DNA from: Methylophaga muralis
GTDB lineage: Bacteria > Pseudomonadota > Gammaproteobacteria > Nitrosococcales > Methylophagaceae
Reading direction: 5' to 3'
DNA length: 51,066 nt
Assembly (NCBI RefSeq): GCF_001720165.1
Contig: NZ_MCRI01000016.1
Span: 1 to 51,066, forward strand
Each line of letters opens with the position of its first letter. The stretch's first letter is position 1. This document shows, in pieces, positions 38,479-48,695 of the stretch. The notes beneath the pieces were generated by a model. That model saw only the letters and a list, made by a program, of their open reading frames with translations, searched no databases and had not been told where the DNA came from. A program made the position numbers and the translations under genes.

Positions 38479-40176
38479 ATGATCGATCAACCCATCAGTG
38501 CTCAAAAAACTGGTAAAAAAACCAAGTTGGCACGGATTACCAGTAAAGGTCGGCAAATTAATCCGAAAGCACTGGCGGAAGTACGGCAGTTACTTGGCGA
38601 TGCATCCAGACAAAAAGATTTACTGATAGAACATCTGCATAAAATTCAGGATTTTTACAAACATATTTCAGCCAATCATCTAGTAGCTCTAGCCTACGAA
38701 ATGAAATTATCACGAGCTGAAGTTTACGAAGTTGCCACCTTTTATCATCATTTTGATGTAATCAAAGAAGGCGATGCCATTCCTGCCGATTTAACTGTCC
38801 GTGTCTGTGACTCAATGAGTTGTGGCATGGCCGGAGCCGAAGATCTGGTCAGTTCCCTTGAATCGGCAATGGGCGAAAAAGTCCGGGTACAGCGGGTTCC
38901 ATGTATTGGTCGTTGTGACAAAGCACCGGTCGCCGTTGTCGGTATGCATCCGGTGGAATTTGCTGATGTTCAAAAGGTTGATGAGCTGGTTGAAAAAGGC
39001 GTAACTGAACCGGAAACCCTGGCGCCAATTTTGTTTGAACAATATCTGGCAAATGGTGGTTACACCATTTATCAGCAATGCATTGCCGGTCAGCATGATG
39101 TGAATAATGTGCTCGATATGATGGATGATTCTGGGCTGCGTGGTTTAGGTGGTGCAGGTTTCCCGGTAGGCCGTAAATGGCGCATTGTGCGTGACCAACC
39201 TGCGCCGAGATTAATGGCCGTCAATATTGACGAAGGCGAGCCGGGTACATTCAAAGACAAATATTATCTGGATCGTGATCCGCACTGCTTCCTTGAAGGT
39301 ATGTTGATCGCCGCCTGGGCTGTCGGAATAGATGAAATCTATATTTATCTACGTGATGAATATGCGGCTATTCGCGTCATGCTGGAACAGGAACTCGCCA
39401 AGCTGCGTGCACATCCTCCCGTTCAAAATTTACCAACGATTTATTTACGGCGCGGTGCCGGAGCTTACATCTGTGGTGAAGAGTCAGCAATGATTGAATC
39501 CATTGAAGGCAAACGCGGCATGCCACGCTTGCGCCCACCGTTTGTAGCTCAAGTGGGTTTATTCGGTCGGCCGACGCTGGAACACAATATGGAATCACTG
39601 TATTGGGTGCGCGATATTCTCGAAAAAGGACCGCAATGTTTCACCGATCATGGGCGTCACGGCCGTAAAGGTCTGCGTTCATTCTCTGTTAGTGGCCGTG
39701 TTAATAAACCCGGCGTGCACCTCGCACCAGCCGGTATCACCATGCGTGAATTGATTGACGAATATTGTGGCGGCATGCTGGAAGGACATGAGTTTTATGG
39801 CTATTTTCCAGGCGGTGCATCGGGCGGTATTTTGCCAGCCTCTTTAGGTGATATTCCACTGGATTTTGATACGTTAAATGAATACGGCTGTTTTATCGGC
39901 TCGGCTGCGGTGATTGTTTTCTCTGATAAAGACAGAGCCCGCGATCTGGCTGTTAATGCCATGCATTTCTTTGAAGATGAGTCCTGCGGCCAATGTACGC
40001 CTTGCCGCGTCGGAACAGCCAAAGCAGTCACCTTAATGAAACAGGCTAAATGGGACGAACCATTGCTCGAAGAGTTGTCTCAAGTAATGGTAGATGCATC
40101 AATTTGCGGTCTGGGGCAAGCTGCTCCAAACCCACTGCGCTGCGTCGTCAAGTATTTCCCTGAGGAGTTGAAATAA
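38479..40176 (+). CDS. fdh1B: NAD-dependent formate dehydrogenase beta subunit (fused NuoE/NuoF type)
   Basis: The 565-residue diaphorase subunit passes electrons from the alpha subunit to NAD. The N-terminal part is NuoE-like with 2Fe-2S ligands Cys110, Cys115, Cys142 and Cys146 (VRVCDSMSCG, CIGRCDKAP). The rest is NuoF-like, with the FMN/NADH site GLRGLGGAGFPVGRKW and 4Fe-4S motif CGQCTPCRVGT near the end. This fusion is the layout of methylotroph Fdh1B. ATG 38479 follows GAGAGGGG; the GTG at 38461 is too far upstream. It is coupled to the alpha gene by a TAATG overlap. Confidence 0.94.
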   Translation: MIDQPISAQKTGKKTKLARITSKGRQINPKALAEVRQLLGDASRQKDLLIEHLHKIQDFYKHISANHLVALAYEMKLSRAEVYEVATFYHHFDVIKEGDAIPADLTVRVCDSMSCGMAGAEDLVSSLESAMGEKVRVQRVPCIGRCDKAPVAVVGMHPVEFADVQKVDELVEKGVTEPETLAPILFEQYLANGGYTIYQQCIAGQHDVNNVLDMMDDSGLRGLGGAGFPVGRKWRIVRDQPAPRLMAVNIDEGEPGTFKDKYYLDRDPHCFLEGMLIAAWAVGIDEIYIYLRDEYAAIRVMLEQELAKLRAHPPVQNLPTIYLRRGAGAYICGEESAMIESIEGKRGMPRLRPPFVAQVGLFGRPTLEHNMESLYWVRDILEKGPQCFTDHGRHGRKGLRSFSVSGRVNKPGVHLAPAGITMRELIDEYCGGMLEGHEFYGYFPGGASGGILPASLGDIPLDFDTLNEYGCFIGSAAVIVFSDKDRARDLAVNAMHFFEDESCGQCTPCRVGTAKAVTLMKQAKWDEPLLEELSQVMVDASICGLGQAAPNPLRCVVKYFPEELK

Positions 40177-42977
40177 TGGCCACTCAATTACAAGACAGCG
40201 TAGAAATGGTCGAATTTACGCTTAACGGCCAGAAAATCAGTGCACGTGCTGATGAAACCATCTTAAAAGCCGCCGAGCGTGAAGGTATCGAAATCCCACA
40301 TTTATGTTATTCCGAGCGTGAAGGCCAAGACGGTAACTGTCGTGCCTGCATGGTCGAGATTGATGGGGAGCGCGTTTTAGCACCTTCGTGCTGCCGTTAT
40401 CCTGGCAATGATATGAAAGTGCAAACCAATAGCGAACGGGCTTTGCATTCACAACGCATGGTAATCGAACTGCTCAAATCCGATGTTTCCGAAAAACCGC
40501 ATACACTGCATTCCGAACTGGATTATTGGGCCAGTAAATTAGAAGTCAGCACGCCGCGCTTCAAACCCCGTAAACAAGTCGCACCGGATTTATCGCATCC
40601 TGGTATCGCGGTGAATATGGATGCCTGTATTCAATGCACCCGCTGTTTACGTGCTTGCCGTGATGAACAAAATAACGATGTCATCGGCTTGGCCATGCGT
40701 GGCAGTCATACCGAAATAGTCTTTGATCTTGCTGATCCAATGGGTGAAAGCACCTGTGTTGCTTGCGGTGAATGTGTTCAGGCTTGCCCGACCGGTGCGT
40801 TGATGCCAGCCAATGAAGTGGCGATGGTTGAACCAGATCGTCAGGTTGAATCAGTTTGTCCATATTGTGGTGTAGGTTGTCAGCTGACCTACAACATTAA
40901 AGACGACAAGATTTTATATGTTGAAGGTCGTGATGGCCCAGCCAACCATGGACGTTTATGTGTCAAAGGACGATATGGTTTTGACTATGTGCATCATCCA
41001 CACCGTTTAACCAAACCGCTTATCCGTCGTGAAGGGGCACCGAAATCCGGTGACTTTACGATGGAGCCTAACGATATCGATAAAATCTTCCGTGAAGCCA
41101 CTTGGGAAGAAGCATTGGATATGGCGGCTAAAGGCTTCCTGAAAATTCGCGATGAAAAAGGCCCAAATGCTTTAGCCGGTTTTGGCAGTGCCAAAGGCAG
41201 TAACGAAGAAGCGTATCTTTTCCAGAAGCTGATCCGTACCGGCTTCAAAACCAATAATGTCGATCACTGTACCCGTCTTTGCCATGCTTCTTCGGTAGTG
41301 GCGTTGCTGGAATGTCTGGGCTCCGGTGCGGTATCCAATCCGGTGGCTGATGTTGATAAAGCTGATGTGATTGTGTTGATTGGTGCCAATCCGACGGTTA
41401 ATCATCCGGTCGGTGCAACGTGGATGAAAAATGCACTGCGTGCTGGTACCAAATTGATTCTGTTGGATCCGCGTACTACTGAGTTATCCCGTCAGGCGAC
41501 CCATCATTTGGCGTTTAAACCGGGCAGTGACGTGCCGATGCTTAATGCCATCATGCACGTCATTGTTGAAGAAAATCTGGTGGATAAAAACTTTGTTGCC
41601 GAGCGTACGCTGGGCTTTGAAGCAATGAAAAAACATCTGCAGAAATATTCACCGGAATTGATGGAACCGATTTGTGGCATTCCTGCACAAACCTTGCGTG
41701 AAGTGGCGCGTCTCTATGCCACAGCCAATACGGCAATGATTCTTTGGGGCATGGGCGTTTCCCAACATGTTCATGGTACCGATAATGCCCGTTGTCTGAT
41801 TTCCTTGTCATTAATGACTGGACAGATTGGCCGTCCGGGCACCGGTCTGCATCCACTGCGTGGGCAAAATAATGTTCAGGGTGCTTCGGATATGGGGCTG
41901 ATTCCTATGCGCCTGCCGGACTATTACAAAGTGCAAGATGACTCAGCACGCCACAAGCTTGAACAATTATGGGGTTCAGAAATTGATTCCAAACCTGGTT
42001 TAACGGTCGTTGAAATCATGGATGCAATCCATGAGGGCAAGTTAAACGGTCTATATATCATGGGTGAAAACCCGGCGATGTCCGATCCGGATGCCAACCA
42101 TGCCCGTCAGGCATTGTCTGAGCTGGATATTCTGGTGGTGCAAGATATCTTCCTGACCGAAACGGCTTATCTGGCGGATGTTATTTTGCCAGCGTCAGGT
42201 TTCCCGGAAAAAACCGGTACTTTCACCAACACTGATCGACTGGTGCAAATGGGACGCACAGCCATCCCAATGCCCGGTGATGCACGTCAGGATTTATGGA
42301 TCATTCAACAGATCGCCCAACGTATGGGGCTCGACTGGAATTACGATGGGCCCAAGGAAGTCTTTGATGAAATCCGTAAAGCGGTTCCATCGATGGGCGG
42401 TATTACCTGGGAACGTCTTGAACGTGAACATGGTGTGGTCTATCCATGTGAGCAGGAAGGTGATCCGGGTGAGCCAATTATCTTTACGGATCGTTTCCCG
42501 ACAACTGATGGACGTGGCCTGTTTGTCCCGGCCGATATTGTTGAGCCGGATGAGCGTCCAGATGATGAATATCCGTATATCTTAATCACCGGTCGTATGC
42601 TGGAACATTGGCATACTGGTTCGATGACACGTCGTTCCAATGTTCTGGATGCCCTGGAACCGGAAGCGGTGGCAACTATCCATCCACTGACATTGGAAGA
42701 GATGAATGTCAGACCGGGTGAAATGGTGACTTTATCAACACGACGCGGTGAAGTATCTGTGGTGGCGCGGGTTGATGAAGCCGTACCGACTGGTGCGATA
42801 TTTATGGCCTTCTGTTATTACGAAGCGGCGGTAAACAAGCTGTCTAATGCGGCTTTGGACCCAGCGGCCAAAATTCCAGAGTTCAAATATTGCGCCGTGA
42901 AGGTAACACCAGGCGGTGAACCACTGAAGTTTCATAGCTACGGTGGCGGTCAGTCGCAAAATAAATTAAGGCATTGA
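40176..42977 (+). CDS. fdh1A: NAD-dependent formate dehydrogenase alpha subunit
   Basis: The 933-residue cytoplasmic catalytic subunit has an N-terminal NuoG-like 2Fe-2S domain (CYSEREGQDGNCRACMVEI) and two 4Fe-4S motifs (CIQCTRCLRACR, CVACGECVQACPTGA). The molybdopterin domain follows, with its own 4Fe-4S site (CPYCGVGCQL, RLCVKG) and metal ligand Cys in CTRLCHASSV. There is no Tat signal. It oxidises formate and passes electrons to the beta subunit and NAD. GAGGAG precedes the ATG. The metal could be Mo or W. Confidence 0.95.
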   Translation: MATQLQDSVEMVEFTLNGQKISARADETILKAAEREGIEIPHLCYSEREGQDGNCRACMVEIDGERVLAPSCCRYPGNDMKVQTNSERALHSQRMVIELLKSDVSEKPHTLHSELDYWASKLEVSTPRFKPRKQVAPDLSHPGIAVNMDACIQCTRCLRACRDEQNNDVIGLAMRGSHTEIVFDLADPMGESTCVACGECVQACPTGALMPANEVAMVEPDRQVESVCPYCGVGCQLTYNIKDDKILYVEGRDGPANHGRLCVKGRYGFDYVHHPHRLTKPLIRREGAPKSGDFTMEPNDIDKIFREATWEEALDMAAKGFLKIRDEKGPNALAGFGSAKGSNEEAYLFQKLIRTGFKTNNVDHCTRLCHASSVVALLECLGSGAVSNPVADVDKADVIVLIGANPTVNHPVGATWMKNALRAGTKLILLDPRTTELSRQATHHLAFKPGSDVPMLNAIMHVIVEENLVDKNFVAERTLGFEAMKKHLQKYSPELMEPICGIPAQTLREVARLYATANTAMILWGMGVSQHVHGTDNARCLISLSLMTGQIGRPGTGLHPLRGQNNVQGASDMGLIPMRLPDYYKVQDDSARHKLEQLWGSEIDSKPGLTVVEIMDAIHEGKLNGLYIMGENPAMSDPDANHARQALSELDILVVQDIFLTETAYLADVILPASGFPEKTGTFTNTDRLVQMGRTAIPMPGDARQDLWIIQQIAQRMGLDWNYDGPKEVFDEIRKAVPSMGGITWERLEREHGVVYPCEQEGDPGEPIIFTDRFPTTDGRGLFVPADIVEPDERPDDEYPYILITGRMLEHWHTGSMTRRSNVLDALEPEAVATIHPLTLEEMNVRPGEMVTLSTRRGEVSVVARVDEAVPTGAIFMAFCYYEAAVNKLSNAALDPAAKIPEFKYCAVKVTPGGEPLKFHSYGGGQSQNKLRH

Positions 42978-43001
42978 AACGGCCTCGGTGGCTTACATCA
43001 C

Positions 43002-43029
43002 AAAAGGGCATGATTTCATGCCCTTTTTT
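43002..43029 (+). terminator. Terminator after the NAD-formate dehydrogenase operon
   Basis: AAAAGGGCATGA (43002-43013) pairs perfectly with TCATGCCCTTTT (43016-43027) and ends in six T residues. Confidence 0.93.
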
Positions 43030-43100
43030 ATGTCATAACCGCGCATTCTTGCTAAGATAGCGGACGAATAATCTCTTGACGCAACAGGTCAAAAACATAA

Positions 43101-43853
43101 ATGAAAATCCTCATTAGTAACGATGACGGCTACATGGCAAAGGGTATCCGCACATTGGCGCGTTCGCTTGCCGGTTTGGGGGAAATTACCGTGGTCGCTC
43201 CAGACCGTAACCGAAGTGGTGCCAGTAACTCGCTGACATTGGAAAATCCATTAAGACTGGATCGCATGGAAGACGGTGTTTACCGTGTGGAAGGCACGCC
43301 CACAGACTGTGTGCATTTGGCGATCACCGGCTTGCTGGAAGATGAACCCGATATGGTGGTTTCAGGCATAAATGCCGGCGCTAATCTGGGTGATGACGTA
43401 CTTTATTCCGGCACTGTAGCTGCTGCCATGGAAGGGCGCTTTCTCGGATTACCGGCGATTGCTATTTCACTGGCAAGTTTTGAAGGCAAACATTACGAAA
43501 CTGCCGGTTGGGTCGCACAACAATTAGTCGAAAGACTTAAATCTGTAGCATTACCCGCCGATACTATTTTGAATGTAAACGTGCCTGATTTACCGATTGA
43601 AGAAATTATCGGCTTTGAAAGCACTCGTCTCGGACATCGTCACAGAGCCGAGCCGGTAATAAAAGAATTTGATCCGCGCGGCAGACCGATGTACTGGATA
43701 GGTCCAGCAGGACAAGAACAAGATGCCGGACCAGGCACCGATTTTGATGCGGTTCGCCGTGGCGCAGTTTCGGTCACGCCATTGCAAATTGATTTGACTC
43801 GATACGATGCTATTGATGGTGTTTCACGGTGGTTGGAAAGCACTTTGCCATGA
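43101..43853 (+). CDS. surE: SurE, 5'/3'-nucleotidase
   Basis: SurE is a stationary-phase survival phosphatase acting on nucleoside monophosphates. The 250-residue protein has the metal-site start [11 protein letters not shown] (Asp8, Asp9), [14 protein letters not shown] and [20 protein letters not shown]. Length is normal. It overlaps pcm by four bases in the conserved surE-pcm arrangement. Confidence 0.97.
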   Translation: MKILISNDDGYMAKGIRTLARSLAGLGEITVVAPDRNRSGASNSLTLENPLRLDRMEDGVYRVEGTPTDCVHLAITGLLEDEPDMVVSGINAGANLGDDVLYSGTVAAAMEGRFLGLPAIAISLASFEGKHYETAGWVAQQLVERLKSVALPADTILNVNVPDLPIEEIIGFESTRLGHRHRAEPVIKEFDPRGRPMYWIGPAGQEQDAGPGTDFDAVRRGAVSVTPLQIDLTRYDAIDGVSRWLESTLP

Positions 43854-44512
43854 TTGCCGATCCTCGCGGAATAGGAATGACATCGCAGCGGACGCGGGAT
43901 CGTTTGATCCAGCGCCTGCAAGAGCGAGGTATCAAAAATATTCATTTATTGGCAGTGATGCGCCAGTGCCCGAGGCATTTGTTTGTTGATGAAGCCTTGG
44001 CCAGCAGAGCCTATGAAGACACAGCATTACCGATTGGCCTCGGCCAGACTATTTCGCAGCCATATATCGTGGCGCGGATGACCGAAATTCTATTGCAGGA
44101 TGGTCCGAGAAATAAGGTATTGGAAATCGGTACAGGGTCGGGCTATCAGACAGCGGTGCTTTCAGCATTAGTGCCCAGAGTGTTCAGCGTAGAACGTATT
44201 GCCCCTTTACTGAAGCAGGCAAGGGAACGTTTTTATGAGTTAAAGCTTAATAATATTCGCCTTAAACACAGTGATGGCAGCTGGGGTTGGCCGGAAAATG
44301 GTCCTTACGATGGCATTATTGTCACTTGTGGTGCAGAGCAGATTCCACCAACCTTGCTGGAGCAACTGGCTCCGGGAGGACGATTGGTTATCCCTGTCGG
44401 TGGCAGCAAAGGACAAATTTTAAAAGTGATTGATCGCGTTGGCGGTAAATTTGAAGAAACGGAATGGGACGCCGTTAGTTTTGTCCCACTGTTAAGTGGA
44501 CAGATTGGATGA
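43850..44512 (+). CDS. pcm: Protein-L-isoaspartate O-methyltransferase
   Basis: Pcm methylates isoaspartyl residues in damaged proteins so they can be repaired. The canonical motifs are present: [36 protein letters not shown] with Ser69, and [18 protein letters not shown] 43850 overlaps the surE stop (ATGA), and the earlier GTG is not needed. The end overlaps yqaA by four bases. This is the functional copy; the paralogue at 5878 lacks the Ser-Gln-Pro stretch. Confidence 0.96.
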   Translation: MIADPRGIGMTSQRTRDRLIQRLQERGIKNIHLLAVMRQCPRHLFVDEALASRAYEDTALPIGLGQTISQPYIVARMTEILLQDGPRNKVLEIGTGSGYQTAVLSALVPRVFSVERIAPLLKQARERFYELKLNNIRLKHSDGSWGWPENGPYDGIIVTCGAEQIPPTLLEQLAPGGRLVIPVGGSKGQILKVIDRVGGKFEETEWDAVSFVPLLSGQIG

Positions 44513-45084
44513 AATTATTTTCCGGGCTTTACGCAAGAGTCATGCAATGGGCAAGGCATAAATATGCCACCTATTGGTTAGCACTGGTCAGCTTTACCGA
44601 GTCCTCATTTTTTCTGATTCCGCCAGATGTCATGCTGGCACCAATGTCATTAGCCAGACCCGATAAAGCCTGGTTTTATGCTGGCCTGACCACTGTAGCC
44701 TCAGTTTTAGGCGGATTACTAGGTTACCTGATTGGCTTATTTGCTTTGCAAATGGTTGAGCCATGGATCATTCAGTTTGGTTATGTCGAAGCCTATGAGA
44801 CAGCCCAACAATGGTTTGCTGATTATGGCTTCTGGGCCATATTTTTAGCGGGATTTACGCCAATTCCCTACAAGATATTTACTATTGCTGCCGGTGCCGT
44901 TGGCATGTTGTTACTGCCATTTATTCTCGGCTCATTAATCGGTCGCGGCATGCGGTTTTTCCTGGTGGCGGGTTTAATGAAGTGGGGCGGCAAGCCGTTC
45001 GAAGAAAAATTGCATTTGTGGGTGGATCGCCTTGGTTGGTTAACGGTGGGGTTATTAGTCCTGGCCTACTTTATTTTTATGTAA
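44509..45084 (+). CDS. yqaA: YqaA-type DedA/VTT family membrane protein
   Basis: The 191-residue inner-membrane protein has the VTT/DedA family features: [30 protein letters not shown] and [19 protein letters not shown]. DedA proteins are linked to lipid recycling and membrane homeostasis; the YqaA branch is less understood. It lies between pcm and nlpD, as in many gammaproteobacteria, and overlaps pcm by four bases. Confidence 0.92.
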   Translation: MKLFSGLYARVMQWARHKYATYWLALVSFTESSFFLIPPDVMLAPMSLARPDKAWFYAGLTTVASVLGGLLGYLIGLFALQMVEPWIIQFGYVEAYETAQQWFADYGFWAIFLAGFTPIPYKIFTIAAGAVGMLLLPFILGSLIGRGMRFFLVAGLMKWGGKPFEEKLHLWVDRLGWLTVGLLVLAYFIFM

Positions 45085-45085
45085 T

Positions 45086-45928
45086 ATGAAGTTTTTAACG
45101 AGCTTATTAATACTTTTATTGACGGCATGTAGTGGTGGCAGTGCATTAGCACCGATCGGCCGTGAAGGTGAAAGCCGTACGCAACCTCGGCCTCAGTCTC
45201 AGGCAGCCCCGACTCCGGCCCCGAATAGCTACACCGTGAAACGCGGTGATACCCTGTATTCGATCAGTTTCCGTTATGGCATGGACTATCGTGATGTGGC
45301 GCGTATTAACGGTATTCGAGCGCCATACACCATTTATGTCGGGCAACAAATTAAATTCACCGGTGCGCCGACGACTACCACTGCAACCCGTCCTGCCCCT
45401 GCACAAACACGGCCAAGCCAACCTTCTACACCGTCGGTAACACGGCCTTCAACGCCTTCACAGGCAACAAGACCTTCTACCGCCACACAAACACCGCAGG
45501 CTCGACCATCAACACCTGCTGTAACTACTTCTCCAGCAGTGACTGGTGCTAATGAAAGTATGGTTTGGCGCTGGCCAACGGATGGTCGTGTGGTCTCAAC
45601 CTTTTCTGAATCTGGTCCCGGTAGAAAAGGCATTAATATCGTTGGCAAACCCGGTCAAGCGATAACAGCCGCCGCTGATGGCACTGTGGTTTATAGTGGC
45701 GATGGCTTGCCACGCTACGGTAATTTGTTGATTATCAAACACAATGACACGTATTTAAGTGCCTATGCACACAACGATACGTTGCTGGTAAAAGAAGGCG
45801 ATAAGGTGAAAAGTGGTCAGCGGATTGCCACCTTAGGTCGCTCTGGTACTCAGACCGATCAACTGCATTTTGAAATCCGCCGTAACGGTAAACCGGTCGA
45901 TCCATTACGTTTTCTACCTAAACAATAA
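45086..45928 (+). CDS. nlpD: NlpD-like lipoprotein with LysM and inactive M23 domain
   Basis: The 280-residue protein has a lipobox (LLLTAC, Cys15), a LysM domain ([20 protein letters not shown], residues about 49-68) and a long Pro/Thr/Ser-rich linker with repeated PSTP-type units. The C-terminal M23 domain has KGINIVG where an active enzyme carries the first metal His. It is therefore catalytically degenerate, as in E. coli NlpD, which activates the amidase AmiC during cell separation. It is not followed by rpoS, unlike in many relatives. Confidence 0.93.
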   Translation: MKFLTSLLILLLTACSGGSALAPIGREGESRTQPRPQSQAAPTPAPNSYTVKRGDTLYSISFRYGMDYRDVARINGIRAPYTIYVGQQIKFTGAPTTTTATRPAPAQTRPSQPSTPSVTRPSTPSQATRPSTATQTPQARPSTPAVTTSPAVTGANESMVWRWPTDGRVVSTFSESGPGRKGINIVGKPGQAITAAADGTVVYSGDGLPRYGNLLIIKHNDTYLSAYAHNDTLLVKEGDKVKSGQRIATLGRSGTQTDQLHFEIRRNGKPVDPLRFLPKQ

Positions 45929-45957
45929 ACCCCGTATTCCGTTACAATACCGGGTTT
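45927..45957 (+). terminator. Stem-loop between nlpD and prfB
   Basis: AAACCC and GTATT pair with AATAC and GGGTTT around a 7-base loop, with one C-C mismatch in the stem. The following T content is low, so termination may be partial. Confidence 0.5.
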
Positions 45958-45998
45958 GCTACGGCAACATTATCAATCAATATCAATGAGGTATTAGC

Positions 45999-47094
45999 GT
46001 GGAACTCGGCGCGACGATGCAACGAATTAAAACTCTCCGCGATCGCAGTGACGATCTCAGGGGGTATCTTTGACTTCGATACCAAGGCAGAACGCCTAGT
46101 AGAAGTCACCCGCGAGCTGGAAGATCCAGCCGTGTGGAATAATCCAGAAAACGCTCAGAAACTCGGACAAGAACGCTCAAGCCTGGAGCGAATCGTTAAA
46201 ACCCTGTCTTCGCACAGTGAAGTTTTAGACGATGCAAAAGACCTGCTCGAACTCGCTGTAGAAGAAAACGATGAAGACACCTTCAATGCGGTGAATGCTG
46301 ATCTGGACGAGCTGGAAAAAGGTCTGGAAAAACTCGAATTCCAACGCATGTTCTCCGGCAAACTCGACGCCAACAGCGCCTATCTCGATATTCAATCCGG
46401 CTCTGGTGGTACTGAAGCACAGGACTGGGCCAATATTATTCTGCGTATGTATCTGCGTTGGGGCGAAGCTCAGGGTTACAACGTCACCTTGATGGAAGTC
46501 TCTGCAGGTGAGGTTGCCGGTATTAAATCGGCCACTGTGCGTTTTGAAGGCGAATATGCATTTGGTATGTTGCGTACCGAAACCGGTGTACATCGTCTGG
46601 TGCGTAAATCACCGTTTGATTCCGGTGCCCGTCGTCATACCTCATTTGCTTCGGTGTTTGTCTATCCGGAAGTCGATGACACCATTGAAATCGATATTAA
46701 TCCGTCTGATTTACGTATTGATACCTACCGCTCAAGCGGTGCTGGTGGTCAGCACGTTAACACCACCGATTCGGCAGTACGTATTACCCACGTACCCACC
46801 AACACCGTGGTCCAATGTCAGATGGAACGCTCACAGCATAAAAACCGTGACCAGGCGATGAGCCAGTTACGCGCCAAACTGTATGAGCTGGAATTACAAA
46901 AGCAAAACGAAGTGAAACAAGCCGCCGAAGAATCCAAATCGGATATCGGCTGGGGCAGTCAAATCCGCTCCTATGTACTCGATCAATCACGCATCAAAGA
47001 TTTACGTACCGGTGTCGAAACCGGAAACACGCAGGCGGTTCTGGATGGCGATCTGGATCAATTCATTGAAGCCTCACTCAAATCAGGTTTATAA
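45999..47094 (+). CDS. prfB: Peptide chain release factor 2 with programmed +1 frameshift
   Basis: RF2 releases peptides at UGA and UAA codons. The GTG start at 45999 opens a 24-codon frame ending in an in-frame TGA at 46071. A +1 shift at CTT-TGA-C continues into the main frame, giving 364 residues. The stop-codon reading motif SPF ([15 protein letters not shown]) and the catalytic GGQ ([15 protein letters not shown]) are present. The shift is autoregulatory, since low RF2 favours frameshifting. It lies 11 bases before lysS, the classic pair. Confidence 0.97.
46059..46074 (+). promoter_or_regulatory. prfB recoding site
   Basis: AGGGGGTATCTTTGAC is the canonical signal. A Shine-Dalgarno-like AGGGGG lies three bases before the slippery CTT, followed by TGA and C, which together drive +1 frameshifting. 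It is identical to the well-known E. coli site. Confidence 0.97.
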
Positions 47095-47105
47095 GCGAAT
47101 CCAAC

Positions 47106-48599
47106 ATGACCCAAGAAACAGAATTTGACGAAAACCGACTGATTGCTCAACGTCGTGAAAAACTGGCGACCATTCGTGAGCAAGGCAATGCCTTCCCCAA
47201 TGATTTCCGTCGCAATGTGATGAACGGTGAGTTACAAACCGAATATGCCGAATGGGATGGCGATCAACTCAAAGCCACACCACGCCGCGTCGCCATTGCC
47301 GGTCGGATGATGACCAAACGGGTGATGGGTAAAGCCAGCTTTGCTACCGTGCGTGATATGTCCGGTGATATCCAGCTTTATGTCGCGCGTGATGAATTAC
47401 CAGAAGGCGTTTACCCACAATTCAAAACCTGGGATAACGGCGATATCATCGCCGCCGAAGGTACCTTGTTTCGTACCCAAAAGGGTGAATTGTCGATACA
47501 TGTCGAAACCATCAAATTACTGACCAAATCACTACGTCCATTACCGGAAAAATTCCACGGTCTGTCCGATATGGAAACCCGCTATCGCCAGCGTTATGTC
47601 GATCTGATCATGAACGAAGCCAGCCGTGAAACCTTCCGGATTCGCACCAAAGTGATCGATGGCGTGCGTCGTTACCTGATGGATAAAGACTACCTCGAAG
47701 TCGAAACGCCGATGATGCAAGCCATTCCCGGCGGTGCCACAGCCCGACCCTTCACCACTTATCACAATGCGTTAGATATGGACCTTTTCCTACGTATCGC
47801 ACCGGAACTGTATCTGAAACGACTAATTGTCGGTGGCTTCGAACGGGTGTTTGAAATCAACCGTAATTTCCGTAATGAAGGTCTGTCCACTCGTCATAAT
47901 CCTGAATTCACCATGGTCGAGTTTTATCAGGCCTATGCCGATTTCAATGATCTGATGGATCTCACCGAAGATATGCTGCGTACTGTGACCCAAAATGTAT
48001 TGGGCAGCAGCCAGGTACATTACCAAGGGCTGGATATTGATTTTGCCCAGCCATTTGATCGCATGACCGTCAAAGATTCCATCCTGCATTTCAACCCGGA
48101 TCTGAAAGCCGAACAACTCGACAGTATCGAAGCGGCCAGAGAAGTGGCCCAAGGCTTGGGAATACCACTGAAAGACAGCTATGGTCTTGGCAAAGTACAA
48201 ATCGAAATCTTCGAAAAAACTGTCGAACATCAACTGATGCAACCGACCTTTATCACTGCCTATCCAACCGAAGTATCACCATTGGCAAGACGCAGTGATA
48301 ACGACCCATTTGTCACCGACCGTTTTGAATTCTTCGTCGGTGGCCGTGAAATCGCCAATGGCTTCTCGGAATTAAACGACGCCGAAGACCAGGCCGAACG
48401 CTTCAAAGCCCAGGTCGCCGAAAAAGATGCCGGTGATATCGAAGCCATGCACTACGACGCCGACTATATTCGTGCTCTCGAATACGGCATGCCGCCAACA
48501 GCGGGTGAGGGGATTGGTATTGATCGACTGGTGATGTTATTGACTGACTCACCGTCGATTAGGGATGTTTTGCTGTTTCCTCATATGCGGCCTGAGTAA
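47106..48599 (+). CDS. lysS: Lysyl-tRNA synthetase, class II
   Basis: The 497-residue enzyme has an OB-fold anticodon-binding domain ([18 protein letters not shown]) and class II motifs: motif 1 around [20 protein letters not shown], motif 2 [20 protein letters not shown], and motif 3 [19 protein letters not shown]. Length and sequence are normal. A terminator follows within 70 bases and marks the end of the conserved block. Confidence 0.97.
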   Translation: MTQETEFDENRLIAQRREKLATIREQGNAFPNDFRRNVMNGELQTEYAEWDGDQLKATPRRVAIAGRMMTKRVMGKASFATVRDMSGDIQLYVARDELPEGVYPQFKTWDNGDIIAAEGTLFRTQKGELSIHVETIKLLTKSLRPLPEKFHGLSDMETRYRQRYVDLIMNEASRETFRIRTKVIDGVRRYLMDKDYLEVETPMMQAIPGGATARPFTTYHNALDMDLFLRIAPELYLKRLIVGGFERVFEINRNFRNEGLSTRHNPEFTMVEFYQAYADFNDLMDLTEDMLRTVTQNVLGSSQVHYQGLDIDFAQPFDRMTVKDSILHFNPDLKAEQLDSIEAAREVAQGLGIPLKDSYGLGKVQIEIFEKTVEHQLMQPTFITAYPTEVSPLARRSDNDPFVTDRFEFFVGGREIANGFSELNDAEDQAERFKAQVAEKDAGDIEAMHYDADYIRALEYGMPPTAGEGIGIDRLVMLLTDSPSIRDVLLFPHMRPE

Positions 48600-48633
48600 A
48601 CTCTAGATCTTCATCCTGCGAATACGGGAATCC

Positions 48634-48666
48634 AAACAAACGGGCTTAAAGCCCGTTTGTTTGTTT
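48634..48666 (+). terminator. Terminator after lysS
   Basis: AAACAAACGGGC (48634-48645) pairs perfectly with GCCCGTTTGTTT (48651-48662) around TTAAA, followed by a T-rich stretch. Confidence 0.88.
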
Positions 48667-48681
48667 CAAGGTATATTTGCC

Positions 48682-48687
48682 TATAAT
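48682..48687 (+). promoter_or_regulatory. Candidate -10 box just upstream of the nuclease-propeller gene
   Basis: A perfect TATAAT ends nine bases before the ATG at 48696. If used, transcription would start at or next to the ATG, giving a leaderless or nearly leaderless mRNA. No ribosome binding site lies at the usual distance. A -35 box is not convincing (T-rich 48657-48666). Confidence 0.45.
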
Positions 48688-48695
48688 CTCTAGGT

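Noticed and set aside
33468-42977. Selenocysteine in the formate dehydrogenases
   Set aside because: Both catalytic subunits have Cys codons at the metal ligand position and no in-frame TGA.
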